Assembly (NCBI GenBank): GCA_903887005.1
Contig: CAISOH010000200.1
Location: 1-56,523, forward strand
Length of the DNA: 56,523 nt
Reading direction: 5' to 3'
From: an uncultured Bacteroidota bacterium
GTDB taxonomy: Bacteria > Bacteroidota > Bacteroidia > Chitinophagales > Chitinophagaceae
Position 1 is the stretch's first letter. The number at the start of each line of letters is the position of its first letter. Below are positions 34,309 to 43,572 of this stretch, piece after piece. The position numbers and the translations under genes are program-made. The notes beneath the pieces were generated by a model. The model did not search any database, was not told the origin of the DNA, and saw nothing but the letters and a program-made list of their open reading frames with translations.

Positions 34309-36042
34309 ATGGCCACTAAAACAACAGATAAGAACCAACGGCAAAAACAGGCCATGATACGCATAGTCATCATGGCGGCAATATTGATTTGCGTCAATGT
34401 GCTGGCTTCTTATTTCCATATAGGATTAGACCTTACAAAAGAAAAAAGATTCACATTAACATCCCCAACCAAAAAGCTGCTGCACAATATGCAGGAGGTC
34501 GCTGTTGTGGAAGTGTACCTGAAAGGCAAATTCCCTGCAGGGCTTCAGGAGTTACAGGAAGCTGTAAGGGAGCGGCTCCAGTCTTTTAAGGATATCGCCG
34601 GCAATAAGATCATTTTCCGTTTTATTGATCCCTTTGAAGGAAAAAATGAAAGTGAACAAAAACTGATAGCCCACGACCTTGCGCAGAAGGGCATCATGGT
34701 TTTGCAGTTGGAAAACAAAGACGAGGACGAATACACCACCAAGCCGTTCTTTCCTTACGCCCTTGTACATTATAATGGCAAAGAAACAGCAGTGACATTA
34801 CTGGAAAACCCGCCTGGCAGGACAGCAGCAGAAAAAATCAGTCTCGCGGAGGTGATGCTGGAATATAAGTTTGCCAATGCCATAAACCAGTTAAGTCGCC
34901 CTGACAGATCACGTATTGCATATATCACAGGTAATGGGGAAGACCTCGGCATAAATTCATTCGATATGCTGGCCTCCATACCACGGTATTATGATATGGA
35001 CACCATTGATTTGTCGCATACGCTTTTCATTTCCATTGCTTATGATGCAATTATCATTAATCAACCCACTGTTCCATTTACCGGCCCGCAAAAGCTGAAG
35101 ATAGACCAGTATGTAATGCATGGCGGCCATGTGCTTTGGGTAATGAATATGCTGAATGCAACCATGGACAGCCTGCGGACTTCTCCCCAGCTGATAGCTA
35201 TGGATTATGGGCTGGGCCTTGATGATATTCTGTTTAAATATGGTGTACGTGTAAATAATGACCTTGTTGAGGATTTGCAGTGTATGCAGGTTGGGTATAT
35301 CAACCAGGTGAACGGCCAGAGAGAATTCCGGGACTGGATATATTTCCCTAAGCTGAACCCCACTTCTGAACATCCGATCGTAAAAAACATGGATTTTCTC
35401 CGTAGCGGGTTTACAAACAGTATTGATACCATAAAAAGTACCGGCATTAAAAAAACGGTACTTCTGCAATCCTCTAAATATAGCCGGAATGCAATGGCCC
35501 CGGCACGCGTCAGCCTCAGTACCATGTACTATCCTCAGAAAAATGAAATGTTCAATAAGCCTTACCTTCCCGTGGCTATGTTACTGGAAGGAAAATTCCA
35601 TTCCGTCTATCAAAACCTCCTGGCCCCTGAATACCTTCGCCTGCTCGACTCGTTAAAACAAACATTTAAACCGGTTTGCGACAGTGATAACAGTATGATA
35701 GTAATATCGGCAGGGGATATTTTCAGAAACGAATACTCTGCCAAAGACGGTCCTATGCAAATGGGTTACTACGGATGGACCCATGAGTTTTTCGCTAACA
35801 GGAGTTTCCTGCTTAACTGCCTCGAATATCTTACCGACCACTCTGGAATACTGGAAGCTCGTTCAAAAGATATAAAGTTGAGATTGCTCGATAACGGCAG
35901 GGCGAAAGAAGAAAAAACACAATGGCAGATAATCAATGTGACCATCCCGATCGCTTTGGTTTTAGTATTTGCTTCCTGCTATTTCTTTTTCAGGAAACGC
36001 AAGTATGAAGTGAAACAAAACGAAACTAAACCCTTGTCATAG
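34309..36042 (+). CDS. gldG: Gliding motility-associated ABC transporter substrate-binding/auxiliary protein GldG
   Basis: 577 aa. Membrane segment near residues 20-36, then the GldG/ABC-auxiliary domain: LDLTKEKRFTLTSPTKKLL, VAVVEVYLKGKFPAGLQEL, RFIDPFEGKNESE, RIAYITGNGE, GGHVLWVMNMLNATMDSLR, and C-terminal GYYGWTHEFFANRSFLLNCLEYLTD, ending in a second membrane segment (about 545-565). The large domain faces the periplasm. It runs directly into the DUF4340 gene: the TAG stop at 36040-36042 is followed by its ATG. Confidence 0.9.
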   Translation: MATKTTDKNQRQKQAMIRIVIMAAILICVNVLASYFHIGLDLTKEKRFTLTSPTKKLLHNMQEVAVVEVYLKGKFPAGLQELQEAVRERLQSFKDIAGNKIIFRFIDPFEGKNESEQKLIAHDLAQKGIMVLQLENKDEDEYTTKPFFPYALVHYNGKETAVTLLENPPGRTAAEKISLAEVMLEYKFANAINQLSRPDRSRIAYITGNGEDLGINSFDMLASIPRYYDMDTIDLSHTLFISIAYDAIIINQPTVPFTGPQKLKIDQYVMHGGHVLWVMNMLNATMDSLRTSPQLIAMDYGLGLDDILFKYGVRVNNDLVEDLQCMQVGYINQVNGQREFRDWIYFPKLNPTSEHPIVKNMDFLRSGFTNSIDTIKSTGIKKTVLLQSSKYSRNAMAPARVSLSTMYYPQKNEMFNKPYLPVAMLLEGKFHSVYQNLLAPEYLRLLDSLKQTFKPVCDSDNSMIVISAGDIFRNEYSAKDGPMQMGYYGWTHEFFANRSFLLNCLEYLTDHSGILEARSKDIKLRLLDNGRAKEEKTQWQIINVTIPIALVLVFASCYFFFRKRKYEVKQNETKPLS

Positions 36043-37128
36043 ATGCGCAAAACAATTATATACGTCCTTATTCTCGCCTTCCTTGGTTTCGGCATATATT
36101 TTTATCTGATCAGGAATAATGAGTCTAAATTCAGTGAAACTGAAGCGGGCTTTACGATTAAGGATACAGCTTCCATCGGCAAGCTTTACTTAGTCGCTAA
36201 TGATGGTGAAAGTATATTGGCAGAACGTACAGATTCTGGCTGGATGGTCAATAAACAGTATAAAGCCATGCCGAGTACATTGAACGCAATTATGCTGACA
36301 CTGAATGCTCAGGCTCCTTTATACCCGGTTACCAAAGCTGCATTTGAGAATGTGGTAAAGAGCCTGGCTACTGACGGTGTGAAGGTGGAAGTGTATGGAA
36401 GAGACGGAAAAAAAATGAAAGTGTTTTATGTTGGCGGGCCCGGCGTGAACAATATAGGCACCAACATGATGATGGAAGGCGCCCATACGCCTTATGTTGT
36501 GCAGGTCGCAGGTTTTAATGGCTACCTGTCGCCACGCTTTACTACGCAGTTAAAAGACTGGCGAGACAGGACAATTTTCAACTTTCCATCCGAAGAAATA
36601 AAAAGTATTTCATTGCAATATGCCGACAAACCAATCAACTCATTTGTTTTAAGCCGTGAAAATGGTTCATTAACAGTAAAAGGAGATTCCAATTATACTA
36701 AAAACTATGGTGAGTTGAACATTCGCAGAGCAGGTATTTACCTGAAATACTTTACCAATGTCAATTGCGAAGGCTATCTGAACGGGCTGTCTGATATGGA
36801 TACCACCCTCAAAACAGCGCCGAAACATTCATCAATTGACATAGAAGGCATGCATGGGCAACACCAGCATATGGATATATACTGGATGGCGATAAACAGG
36901 CGGAGTAAAAACGTATTAGTGTCGAACCCGGACATACCTGATGACTATGACGCCGACAGGTTGTATGCCGTTATCAATGATTATAAAGATACCATAATGA
37001 TACAGCATATGGTCTTTCAAAAGATATTCCGGAAAGCTTTCGAGTTTTACCAGAAAGATGTTGCTCCCACAGAAAGGTCTGGTAAAAAAGAATTACCCAA
37101 AAACGTCATGATGCATAAGAATTCTTAA
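36043..37128 (+). CDS. DUF4340-family protein linked to GldFG
   Basis: 361 aa with one N-terminal membrane anchor (about 5-24). The DUF4340 features are the opening FTIKDTASIGKLYLV, a paired WMVNKQYKAMPSTL repeat and PYVVQVAGFNGYLSPRFTTQLKDWRDRTIF. The family accompanies ABC-2/GldG-type genes; its role is not established. It starts at the base after the gldG stop. A 16-bp palindrome at 37157-37172 lies in the convergent gap that follows. Confidence 0.85.
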   Translation: MRKTIIYVLILAFLGFGIYFYLIRNNESKFSETEAGFTIKDTASIGKLYLVANDGESILAERTDSGWMVNKQYKAMPSTLNAIMLTLNAQAPLYPVTKAAFENVVKSLATDGVKVEVYGRDGKKMKVFYVGGPGVNNIGTNMMMEGAHTPYVVQVAGFNGYLSPRFTTQLKDWRDRTIFNFPSEEIKSISLQYADKPINSFVLSRENGSLTVKGDSNYTKNYGELNIRRAGIYLKYFTNVNCEGYLNGLSDMDTTLKTAPKHSSIDIEGMHGQHQHMDIYWMAINRRSKNVLVSNPDIPDDYDADRLYAVINDYKDTIMIQHMVFQKIFRKAFEFYQKDVAPTERSGKKELPKNVMMHKNS

Positions 37129-37155
37129 TTGACAATCGCAGGCCGTTGAATTTTG

Positions 37156-37173
37156 TCCCGATAGCTATCGGGA
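37156..37173. repeat. Palindrome CCCGATAGCTATCGGG, copy 2 (intergenic)
   Basis: Perfect 18-base palindrome TCCCGATAGCTATCGGGA in the 50-base gap between convergent genes. It could fold into a hairpin only with loss of central pairs, so a terminator role is doubtful. Confidence 0.9.
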
Positions 37174-37178
37174 TGAAT

Positions 37179-37874
37179 TTAAATAGCCTCTTTCAGTTCA
37201 TCAAAACCGAGGTCAATAACTTCGTAATCCAAATCATTATGCCATTGGTAGTGCCACCATTCTGCCGGCACATGACCAAATCCATACTTCCTCATTGTTT
37301 GTTTCAGCAGTTTGCGATTTGCCAGAACTTGTGGGGGGAGCTGCCTGAAATTGTGATGCGCTGAATCAGTAAAATTATCGTATGCTGTTCCCATGTCTAA
37401 TTCTTTGCCTGTTTTTAAATCTATAATAGTCAGGTCCACAGCCAGTGCGCGATTATGGTTGCTGCCCTTCCTTGGATTTGCAACATAATGCCTGTCGGTT
37501 GCAGTTCTCCATATAACACAGGTTACACTGAAAGGCCGGAAGGCGTCATATATCTTTAAAGCAAGCCCTTTTTTAAGCAAATCATCCTGCGCCAGCTTTA
37601 AAGCGTTTGCGGGCGCTTCATGCAGGTAAGCAACGGGATGATGGTATAAAACAGTGTGGGTAAAATTGTTGCTGGTGGCATAAGGCATATCTATTAATAT
37701 CCCTGGAATTACTTTCTTTAAAGCCACTATTTTTTTTGCAGGGTTATTTTTTACTGCATCCCGGAAACCAGATATGCTACTGATAACTTTTGCATCCGTC
37801 TTACATTTCTGCCCTTTGCTGAAATCAGGTAAAGCAAAAACAAGCAGAAGTAAAAAAAGACTGGATAACTTCAT
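37179..37874 (-). CDS. VanX-type D-alanyl-D-alanine dipeptidase (peptidase M15D)
   Basis: 231 aa, signal peptide in residues 1-21. Zn ligands and catalytic residues match VanX: R113 in YDAFRP, H140 and D147 in GSNHNRALAVD, and E205 and H208 in EWWHY, with the conserved GTAYDNFTDSAHH stretch. It hydrolyses D-Ala-D-Ala. With a signal peptide it would act in the periplasm and serve cell-wall salvage rather than vancomycin resistance; no vanHA genes are present nearby. Confidence 0.9.
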   Translation of the reverse strand: MKLSSLFLLLLVFALPDFSKGQKCKTDAKVISSISGFRDAVKNNPAKKIVALKKVIPGILIDMPYATSNNFTHTVLYHHPVAYLHEAPANALKLAQDDLLKKGLALKIYDAFRPFSVTCVIWRTATDRHYVANPRKGSNHNRALAVDLTIIDLKTGKELDMGTAYDNFTDSAHHNFRQLPPQVLANRKLLKQTMRKYGFGHVPAEWWHYQWHNDLDYEVIDLGFDELKEAI

Positions 37875-37983
37875 CAGGAATTATATGAATCAGCCAACTT
37901 CTGGCCTGATCTCAAAAATAGGCTTTCTTACTTTATTAAAATATTCAGCCTGCTAAACAAACCTTTCTTTCAGGATTGCTGTC

Positions 37984-38015
37984 TTTGTATCATTCCTTTG
38001 TATGATATACATTTG
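37984..38015 (+). promoter_or_regulatory. Promoter of the 182-aa secreted protein gene
   Basis: TTTG at 37984-37987, a 20-base spacer, and TACATTTG at 38008-38015: both boxes match the Bacteroidota sigma-70 (SigABfr) consensus. The start codon lies 68 bases further on. Confidence 0.75.
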
Positions 38016-38083
38016 TACCTCAAATTATAAAGCAATTATTTGAGCTTAAAAATTTATTACAACACAATAATTAATTTAAATAC

Positions 38084-38632
38084 ATGAATAAAAAGCTCAT
38101 AATTCTTTGTGCCATATCCTGTTTTTCTATTGCTTTGCAACATGCCAGCGCGCAGGATAAATCGAAATCCTGGCCTCCAAAGAAATTCCCCCACGATCCT
38201 AAAAATTGCTTTCATCTCTTATCAAATTCCTATCAATGTAAGTGGATATTCTGGGGAATCAAAAATACAATAGAAGGAACTGTGATTGCTTACGACACAG
38301 TATCCACAGCTGCAAAAGGCCCTGCCACGGCTTCTGTTTCCATAGTAAAAACAGGGAAAGACACCGTAAGGATATTGTTTTTGAATGGTGCTAAAATTAA
38401 AACAGGAGACCATGTCATTGTCTCCCAGGGAAAAGAACCGGAGTTGGATGTATTAGTGCCATTTGACAGGGATTTCTTTCTCAGTGAAGAAAACAAAGGC
38501 AACAAGCCCCAATGCCGGATTAATGAATACGATAGCAGGATATTTAAAACAAACTGGGGAAAAATTACGGATAAACCACAGCCCGCAACTACAAAATCCG
38601 CAGGTCAGAACCATCCTGCTAAAAAGAAATAA
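38084..38632 (+). CDS. Orphan secreted protein
   Basis: 182 aa, signal peptide in residues 1-23 (ending HASAQ). A small beta-rich domain follows (IEGTVIAYDTV, VRILFLNGAKIKTGDHVIVSQG, resembling an OB or barrel-like fold with DHV after a Gly), four Cys (residues about 43, 52, 143 and one in the signal peptide), and a basic, Pro/Gln-rich tail ending HPAKKK. No family recognised. It has its own consensus promoter. May bind at the surface or periplasm. Confidence 0.7.
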   Translation: MNKKLIILCAISCFSIALQHASAQDKSKSWPPKKFPHDPKNCFHLLSNSYQCKWIFWGIKNTIEGTVIAYDTVSTAAKGPATASVSIVKTGKDTVRILFLNGAKIKTGDHVIVSQGKEPELDVLVPFDRDFFLSEENKGNKPQCRINEYDSRIFKTNWGKITDKPQPATTKSAGQNHPAKKK

Positions 38633-38727
38633 TCTACTAAATTATTTTATATATTAGTCCATTTCGTGCTTTGTTTCGCTGCTAACTTTTAAAAGTTTAA
38701 GTTTGCGTTTGTTTTACTAAAATATTC

Positions 38728-40266
38728 ATGTCTATGAAAATGGATAAGGTCCTCAGCAAGTTAGGTATTCAGAAAATAAATGAAGGCGCTTCAACCGGCA
38801 CAAAATGGCTGGTTGCCGGCGGTGAAAATATAATATCCCACTCTCCTGTTGATGGTAAGCGGATAGCTGTTGTTACGGCTGTTTCCCAAGGTGTTTATGA
38901 TACGGTTGTGGCCCAGGCACAGGTTGCATTCCTCGAATGGCGCACGTGGCCTGCACCGAAGCGCGGCGAAATAGTGCGTCAGATAGGGGAAGCGCTCAGG
39001 AAATACAAAGAGCCTCTTGGCAGGCTGGTATCTTACGAAATGGGAAAGAGCCTGCAGGAAGGCTACGGAGAAGTACAGGAAATGATAGATATATGCGACC
39101 TTGCCGTCGGTATGTCACGGCAGTTATATGGCCTTACCATGCACAGTGAGCGCCCAAAGCACCGCATGTATGAGCAATGGCACCCCATGGGTGTGGTGGG
39201 TATTATCAGCTCGTTTAACTTCCCTGTGGCCGTGTGGAGCTGGAACAGCATGATCGCTTTTATCTGCGGTAATACGTGTGTATGGAAGCCTTCGAAAAAA
39301 ACGCCCATTTCCGCAATTGCCTGCCAGAATATTATCTCCGAAGTTTTTAAAGCGAATGAGGTACCCGAAGGCGTATGCGGGCTGGTATCCGGTACCCGGG
39401 AAATTGGCGAGTGGATGAGTAATGATCGCCGTGTTGCTCTTGTATCCGCAACCGGTTCTACCAATATGGGCAAAATAGTAGGCGCAGCCGTGGCTAAGCG
39501 TTTGGGCCGTTCCTTGCTGGAGCTTGGCGGAAACAATGCCATTATTATTACAGAATATGCCGACCTGAATATTGCCTTGCGTGCTGCAATATTCGGAGCC
39601 GTAGGTACAGCAGGGCAGCGATGCACCTCTACCCGCCGCCTCATTATTCATGAGAATGTATATGACGCTTTTAAGAAAAAATTAGTAGCCGCCTACAAAC
39701 AGTTGGTAATTGGCAACCCGCTTGATGAAAAAAGCCATGTGGGCCCGCTAATAGATGTTGACGCTGTATCCGCTTATGAAAGTGCCATAAAAGAAATAAA
39801 GAAGGCCGGAGGCAGGCAGGTAGTTGGCGGAGGTGTGCTGGCGGGCGAAGGCTACGAAAGTGGCTGCTATGTGAAACCATGCGTATTTGAAGTGCAGAAT
39901 GAGTGGCCCATAGTACAGAACGAAACCTTTGCGCCTATACTCTACCTGATGAAATATACTTTGCTAAAAGATGCTATCGCCATGCAAAATGGTGTACCGC
40001 AGGGCTTATCATCTTCTATCATGACACTTAACATGCGGGAGGCAGAACAATACCTTTCAACCATAGGCAGCGACTGCGGTATAGCCAATGTAAACATCGG
40101 GACAAGCGGAGCTGAGATAGGTGGCGCTTTCGGTGGCGATAAAGAAACCGGCGGAGGCCGTGAAAGCGGCTCTGACTGCTGGAAAGCATACATGCGCCGC
40201 CAGACCAATACCATCAACTGGAGCGATCAATTGCCACTGGCACAGGGGATAAAGTTTAGTGTTTAA
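38728..40266 (+). CDS. Aldehyde dehydrogenase of the ALDH7 (L-aminoadipate-semialdehyde/piperideine-6-carboxylate) type
   Basis: 512 aa. ALDH7 landmarks: GIISSFNFPVAVWSWN, KPSKKTPI, VSATGSTNMGKIV, catalytic Glu265 in ELGGNN and nucleophile Cys299 in GTAGQRCTSTRR, plus NVNIGTSGAEIGGAFGG. ELGGNNA and GTAGQRCT are characteristic of ALDH7A1. The enzyme oxidises 2-aminoadipate-6-semialdehyde (in equilibrium with piperideine-6-carboxylate) with NAD in lysine degradation. The remaining pathway genes are not in the window. A TAAGTTTG -7-like box lies at 38698-38705. Confidence 0.92.
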   Translation: MSMKMDKVLSKLGIQKINEGASTGTKWLVAGGENIISHSPVDGKRIAVVTAVSQGVYDTVVAQAQVAFLEWRTWPAPKRGEIVRQIGEALRKYKEPLGRLVSYEMGKSLQEGYGEVQEMIDICDLAVGMSRQLYGLTMHSERPKHRMYEQWHPMGVVGIISSFNFPVAVWSWNSMIAFICGNTCVWKPSKKTPISAIACQNIISEVFKANEVPEGVCGLVSGTREIGEWMSNDRRVALVSATGSTNMGKIVGAAVAKRLGRSLLELGGNNAIIITEYADLNIALRAAIFGAVGTAGQRCTSTRRLIIHENVYDAFKKKLVAAYKQLVIGNPLDEKSHVGPLIDVDAVSAYESAIKEIKKAGGRQVVGGGVLAGEGYESGCYVKPCVFEVQNEWPIVQNETFAPILYLMKYTLLKDAIAMQNGVPQGLSSSIMTLNMREAEQYLSTIGSDCGIANVNIGTSGAEIGGAFGGDKETGGGRESGSDCWKAYMRRQTNTINWSDQLPLAQGIKFSV

Positions 40267-40352
40267 TGGCTGAATAATTAAAGAGGTAATTCTATGAACC
40301 ATGTACCTTTTATTATTAGATTCTATTTTTGCTTTTAACAATAAAGTTGCAA

Positions 40353-41573
40353 ATGATAATAAGGCTGCTCATCGTATTTTTTGTCTTACTTAGCTGCTTT
40401 ATTAATTGCAAGGCGCAGATCACTGATAATTCTATAGAACAATTAATGACCAGGAGAAGAATTAGCTGCTTTGATATTTCCTATAATGCAGTCAGTTTAA
40501 TTCCTCGTTTATACAAAGAAAACAAAAAAGACACATTAGACGCTGTTGTCAACTATTGGAGAAGAAATTGCGGAATGTCAGAACCGGTTGTCACATTCAG
40601 CATTTTGTATTCGATAGAGAATAATACATTTAAAGAACAAATTAAAAGGAATTATGAGGAGATTAGTATTGATAGTAGCTATTACCCTTACACAGATTAT
40701 TATGCTACCAATATTTTATCTTATTTGCGATGGTTCGAATACGGTAGTGATATAATGCAACATCCCAGAGTGTACTTCACTGATGATAATGATTATTACA
40801 TTATCGCAAAATATGGATTGTATTATGACTTCCTAAGATCGATGGCTGATTCATTAACCAACAAACCTGGACTGACACCTGTAGAAAAATTCCTGCTTTA
40901 TTATTATTCAAATCCAGATAAAAGTCGGCTATCTCTTTTAAGTGCGCCTGCCTACAATGGTTCAGTCTTGCAGGAAGTTTATTTAAAGGATATTGAATAC
41001 CGTAATAAAATTTCAGGTTTTCAGCTTGCACTTACATCTGGTATATGGGTTCCAAAGGGGAAATTATCTACTCTTGGAAATCACCCTTATCTTGGTTTTA
41101 CTATTGGAGGGCGTAGTAATAAATTGATGTATGATGTGAATTTCTCCTTTAGGTTTCTTGATGCTCCTAATAATTATATTGTCACCAACAACGACACTCC
41201 TTATACAACAAAATACTACATGGGCTATTATATTGGTTATGATATCGCATATCAATTTTTTCGAAGAAATAAACACGAGTTTGATATCTTATGCGGCATA
41301 GGTTGGGATGCATTTGATGCAATTTTTGCAGATGCTATTACCAATACTTACCCATCACTGAATTTAAATGCCGGTTTAGGGTATAAAATATTTTTAAGTC
41401 ATAAGGACGATAAAGATTTTGAGAAATACTCTTATCTGTCTTTACAGGCAAAATATAATTTCGTTAATTACAACAATAAAGGAGGCACTGACCTAAGCGG
41501 GAATTCATTTACATTCGGACTGCTTTATGGGTTTTACAAAAGGGCTAACCATTATTACTATAACCCTCAATAA
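40353..41573 (+). CDS. Envelope protein with C-terminal beta-barrel-like region, unknown family
   Basis: 406 aa from the ATG at 40353 (MIIRLLIVFFVLLSCF), a signal peptide; the frame opens eight codons earlier. Residues about 25-235 are mostly helical and aromatic-rich (SYYPYTDYYATNILSYLRW); about 235-406 shows alternating aromatic strands (GIWVPKGKLS, YLGFTIGGRSN, YYMGYYIGYDIAYQFFRR, FTFGLLYGFYKR) suggesting an 8-stranded outer-membrane barrel. A TATTTTTG word at 40324-40331 could be its -7 box. Not recognised. Confidence 0.6.
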   Translation: MIIRLLIVFFVLLSCFINCKAQITDNSIEQLMTRRRISCFDISYNAVSLIPRLYKENKKDTLDAVVNYWRRNCGMSEPVVTFSILYSIENNTFKEQIKRNYEEISIDSSYYPYTDYYATNILSYLRWFEYGSDIMQHPRVYFTDDNDYYIIAKYGLYYDFLRSMADSLTNKPGLTPVEKFLLYYYSNPDKSRLSLLSAPAYNGSVLQEVYLKDIEYRNKISGFQLALTSGIWVPKGKLSTLGNHPYLGFTIGGRSNKLMYDVNFSFRFLDAPNNYIVTNNDTPYTTKYYMGYYIGYDIAYQFFRRNKHEFDILCGIGWDAFDAIFADAITNTYPSLNLNAGLGYKIFLSHKDDKDFEKYSYLSLQAKYNFVNYNNKGGTDLSGNSFTFGLLYGFYKRANHYYYNPQ

Positions 41574-41655
41574 TACTATTATTGCTTTGATGCTTCTATC
41601 GTTTCAATAAAAACTATTCAATAGACAGGCGGTTTTCTTTCTTTTCAAAAATATA

Positions 41656-41685
41656 TTGTTGTTTCAGAATTAATACATAGATTTG
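41656..41685 (+). promoter_or_regulatory. Promoter of the padR gene
   Basis: TTG at 41656-41658, a 19-base spacer and TAGATTTG at 41678-41685, a near-perfect Bacteroidota promoter. Transcription would start near 41692, which rules out the upstream start codons at 41685 and 41688 for the PadR protein. Confidence 0.7.
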
Positions 41686-41717
41686 TGATGTATTGTTTAG
41701 CGATGCAACAATTAGCT

Positions 41718-42065
41718 ATGAATCAGACTGAATTATTAAAAGGAACATTAGGCACTATTATATTGAGGCTTTTGGAAGAGAAGGGGCGTATGTATGGTTA
41801 TGAGATCACTCAATTGGTTAAGGATATGTCGGGCGAAAAGATATTGGTGAAGGAAGGCTCCCTCTACCCGGCCCTGCATAAACTGGAAGCCGATGGATTA
41901 GTGGTTGCTGAGGAGGTTTTTATAGGTAAACGCGTGCGCAAATATTACAGCCTCACAAAGCCAGGGAAAAAAGCAACTAAAGCTTCAGTTGATGAACTGC
42001 TTGATTTTTTACAAACCATACATCATTTAATAACCGCCGAACCATTATCATCCTATGCTCAGTGA
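41718..42065 (+). CDS. PadR-family transcriptional regulator
   Basis: 115 aa from the ATG at 41718 (MNQTELLKGTLGTIIL), chosen because the promoter lies at 41656-41685 and the family begins this way; an ATG at 41703 is also possible. Winged-helix landmarks: LLEEKGRMYGYEITQLVKD, EGSLYPALHKLEADGLV and RVRKYYSLTKPGKK. PadR proteins repress membrane or efflux genes in response to small molecules or stress. The downstream membrane gene starts inside its last codons (overlap at 42055), the usual translational coupling of a PadR/membrane pair. Confidence 0.88.
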   Translation: MNQTELLKGTLGTIILRLLEEKGRMYGYEITQLVKDMSGEKILVKEGSLYPALHKLEADGLVVAEEVFIGKRVRKYYSLTKPGKKATKASVDELLDFLQTIHHLITAEPLSSYAQ

Positions 42066-42669
42066 TGAACAAGTTGATATTATCCTTCAGCGCATCATTA
42101 ATGATGGTGTGGCAAATGTAAGCCTGCAAAATGACCTGCTCGATCATTATTGCTGTTTTATTGAAGCAGATATGCAACCCGGTAACAACTTTGAAACAGC
42201 TTATGATAAAGCATTCCAGGCGATTACACCCAATGGAATGTACGAAATACAGGAAGAACTTAATTTTCTCTTAACCTTTAAAAAACAAACAAATATGATA
42301 AGGGTCATTTATGGTTTCGGATTTCTTTAAGCATTCCTGATCTCTACAGGTATTATGTTCAGGGCATTACATTGGGGAGGGAGCTATTACCTGTTTTTAT
42401 TTGGGTTTTCAGCGCTCATCATTACACTTATTGACATCACTAAAAATGCACTGAAGTACTTTAAGGCGCATTCTGCATCTAATAATTTTCGGGTATTTAC
42501 CGGATTATTTGCAGGATTGCTGATTGCAGCCGGTAACCTTTTCAAAATTCATTCCTTCCCTTTATCGAATGTATTAATGACATCAGGTATGTGCTTATTA
42601 AATTTTGTATTCCTGCCAGTTTTCTTTTGCCATTTATACAAGCAATCGCTTTCTGTTAGTCAAAGGTAA
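42055..42669 (+). pseudogene. PadR-linked membrane protein interrupted by one in-frame TAA
   Basis: The frame runs 204 codons from the ATG at 42055, overlapping padR, to a stop at 42667-42669, but has a TAA at 42328-42330 after GFGFL. Reading through gives VIYGFGFL-stop-AFLISTGIMFRALHW, whose two sides join smoothly. Relatives as I recall have Ser here (FGFLSAFL), one base away (TCA to TAA). The N-terminus is a soluble helical domain (about 1-80) followed by four membrane segments. Restart at the ATG 42355 could give a 104-aa membrane-only product. Readthrough or a sequencing error are alternatives. Confidence 0.75.
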
Positions 42670-42698
42670 TAAGCAGGAACTGGCAAAATGTTTTCTGA

Positions 42699-43034
42699 TT
42701 ATATGCATATGTATATAAATAGGATCATATTGGTAATGGTATATATGAATAGATCGCTGGAAGGCCTTATCTTTTTTCTTGCATCAATAGTTTGTAACGT
42801 AGGGGCTATTTTAATATTTATTATCAATATGGCAAATGATGTCAATGATAGGTAATGTATTGAAAATATTTTTAGTATTATCATTGGGCAAAAATCCTGC
42901 AATAATTGGCATAAACCATATATAGTTATTATATTTAATGCAGTTACGTAGATCAATGCGAGAATAAAAGACAAATATTTCGTCCCGGTTATTTGATAAA
43001 CAGTTCTATATGATGCTATTATCGCCCTTTTCAC
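42699..43034 (-). CDS. Small membrane protein
   Basis: 111 aa with a GTG start at 43032-43034 and about three hydrophobic segments (LSFILALIYVTALNIITIYG, FAILIINIKIA, DLFIYTITNMILFIYICI). N-terminus MKRAIIASYRTVYQITGTKY looks like a conserved Chitinophagaceae membrane-protein family, recalled but not verified. A well-formed promoter at 43082-43110 supports it as a true gene. It converges on the broken PadR-linked gene. Function unknown. Confidence 0.65.
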   Translation of the reverse strand: MKRAIIASYRTVYQITGTKYLSFILALIYVTALNIITIYGLCQLLQDFCPMIILKIFSIHYLSLTSFAILIINIKIAPTLQTIDARKKIRPSSDLFIYTITNMILFIYICI

Positions 43035-43081
43035 AATTTCTATTTTGCATGTTAATAAATCATTTGCAATAGATGTTATCG

Positions 43082-43110
43082 CAAAGTTAATAACATTATA
43101 TTAACTCCAA
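43082..43110 (-). promoter_or_regulatory. Promoter of the 111-aa membrane protein gene
   Basis: On the minus strand: TTTTG ending at 43108, an 18-base spacer, and TAACTTTG (43082-43089), matching -33 and -7 boxes. The GTG start lies about 48 bases downstream. Confidence 0.65.
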
Positions 43111-43572
43111 AATAGAAATAGATATTTTTTTTCGTTTTTACACATAAATACTATGATTATATTGACGGTGTTGCTTTGCATGACTTTGTGTGTGGCAGAA
43201 AAAAGCTTTTCCGTATGTGTAATTTAATGAAATTTATATGTAACGGTTTCTATATGTAATAAATGCTATTTCCTTGGGAAAGAAAAGGGTGGACAAAGGA
43301 GAAATAGATAGCACATAGGTAGTTTTACGGAATGGAAATTCCTGAATGAAAACTTGTAGTAATGACCAATGCAGTCCTGCATGATATTACCGGATTTAAG
43401 TGGGATACTTAAATCCGGGTGAGGGAGAAAACTGAGATGAGAAAATGTGAAAATACTGTCATTGCTCAATTGTTATCCTATTGCTGAACGGTGTCAAAGC
43501 CACTGGTATGGCATGACCATACCAGGACAAAAGAATTTCCTTTCAGCCAATAGGTCATTAAGCATTTTTATA
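43111..43572. other. Intergenic region with two perfect hairpins
   Basis: No gene is supported. Hairpin A at 43390-43418: CCGGATTTAAGT, loop GGGAT, perfect 12-bp stem. Hairpin B at 43503-43525: CTGGTATGG, loop CATGA, perfect 9-bp stem, 48 bases past the lysS stop. Neither has a good T-run on the minus strand; B may still act as the lysS 3' end. A short repeat word (GATGAGAAAATG) lies between them. Confidence 0.65.

Noticed and set aside
37179-37874. Vancomycin resistance from the VanX-like gene
   Set aside because: No vanH, vanA or regulator genes are nearby, and a signal peptide points to periplasmic wall salvage.
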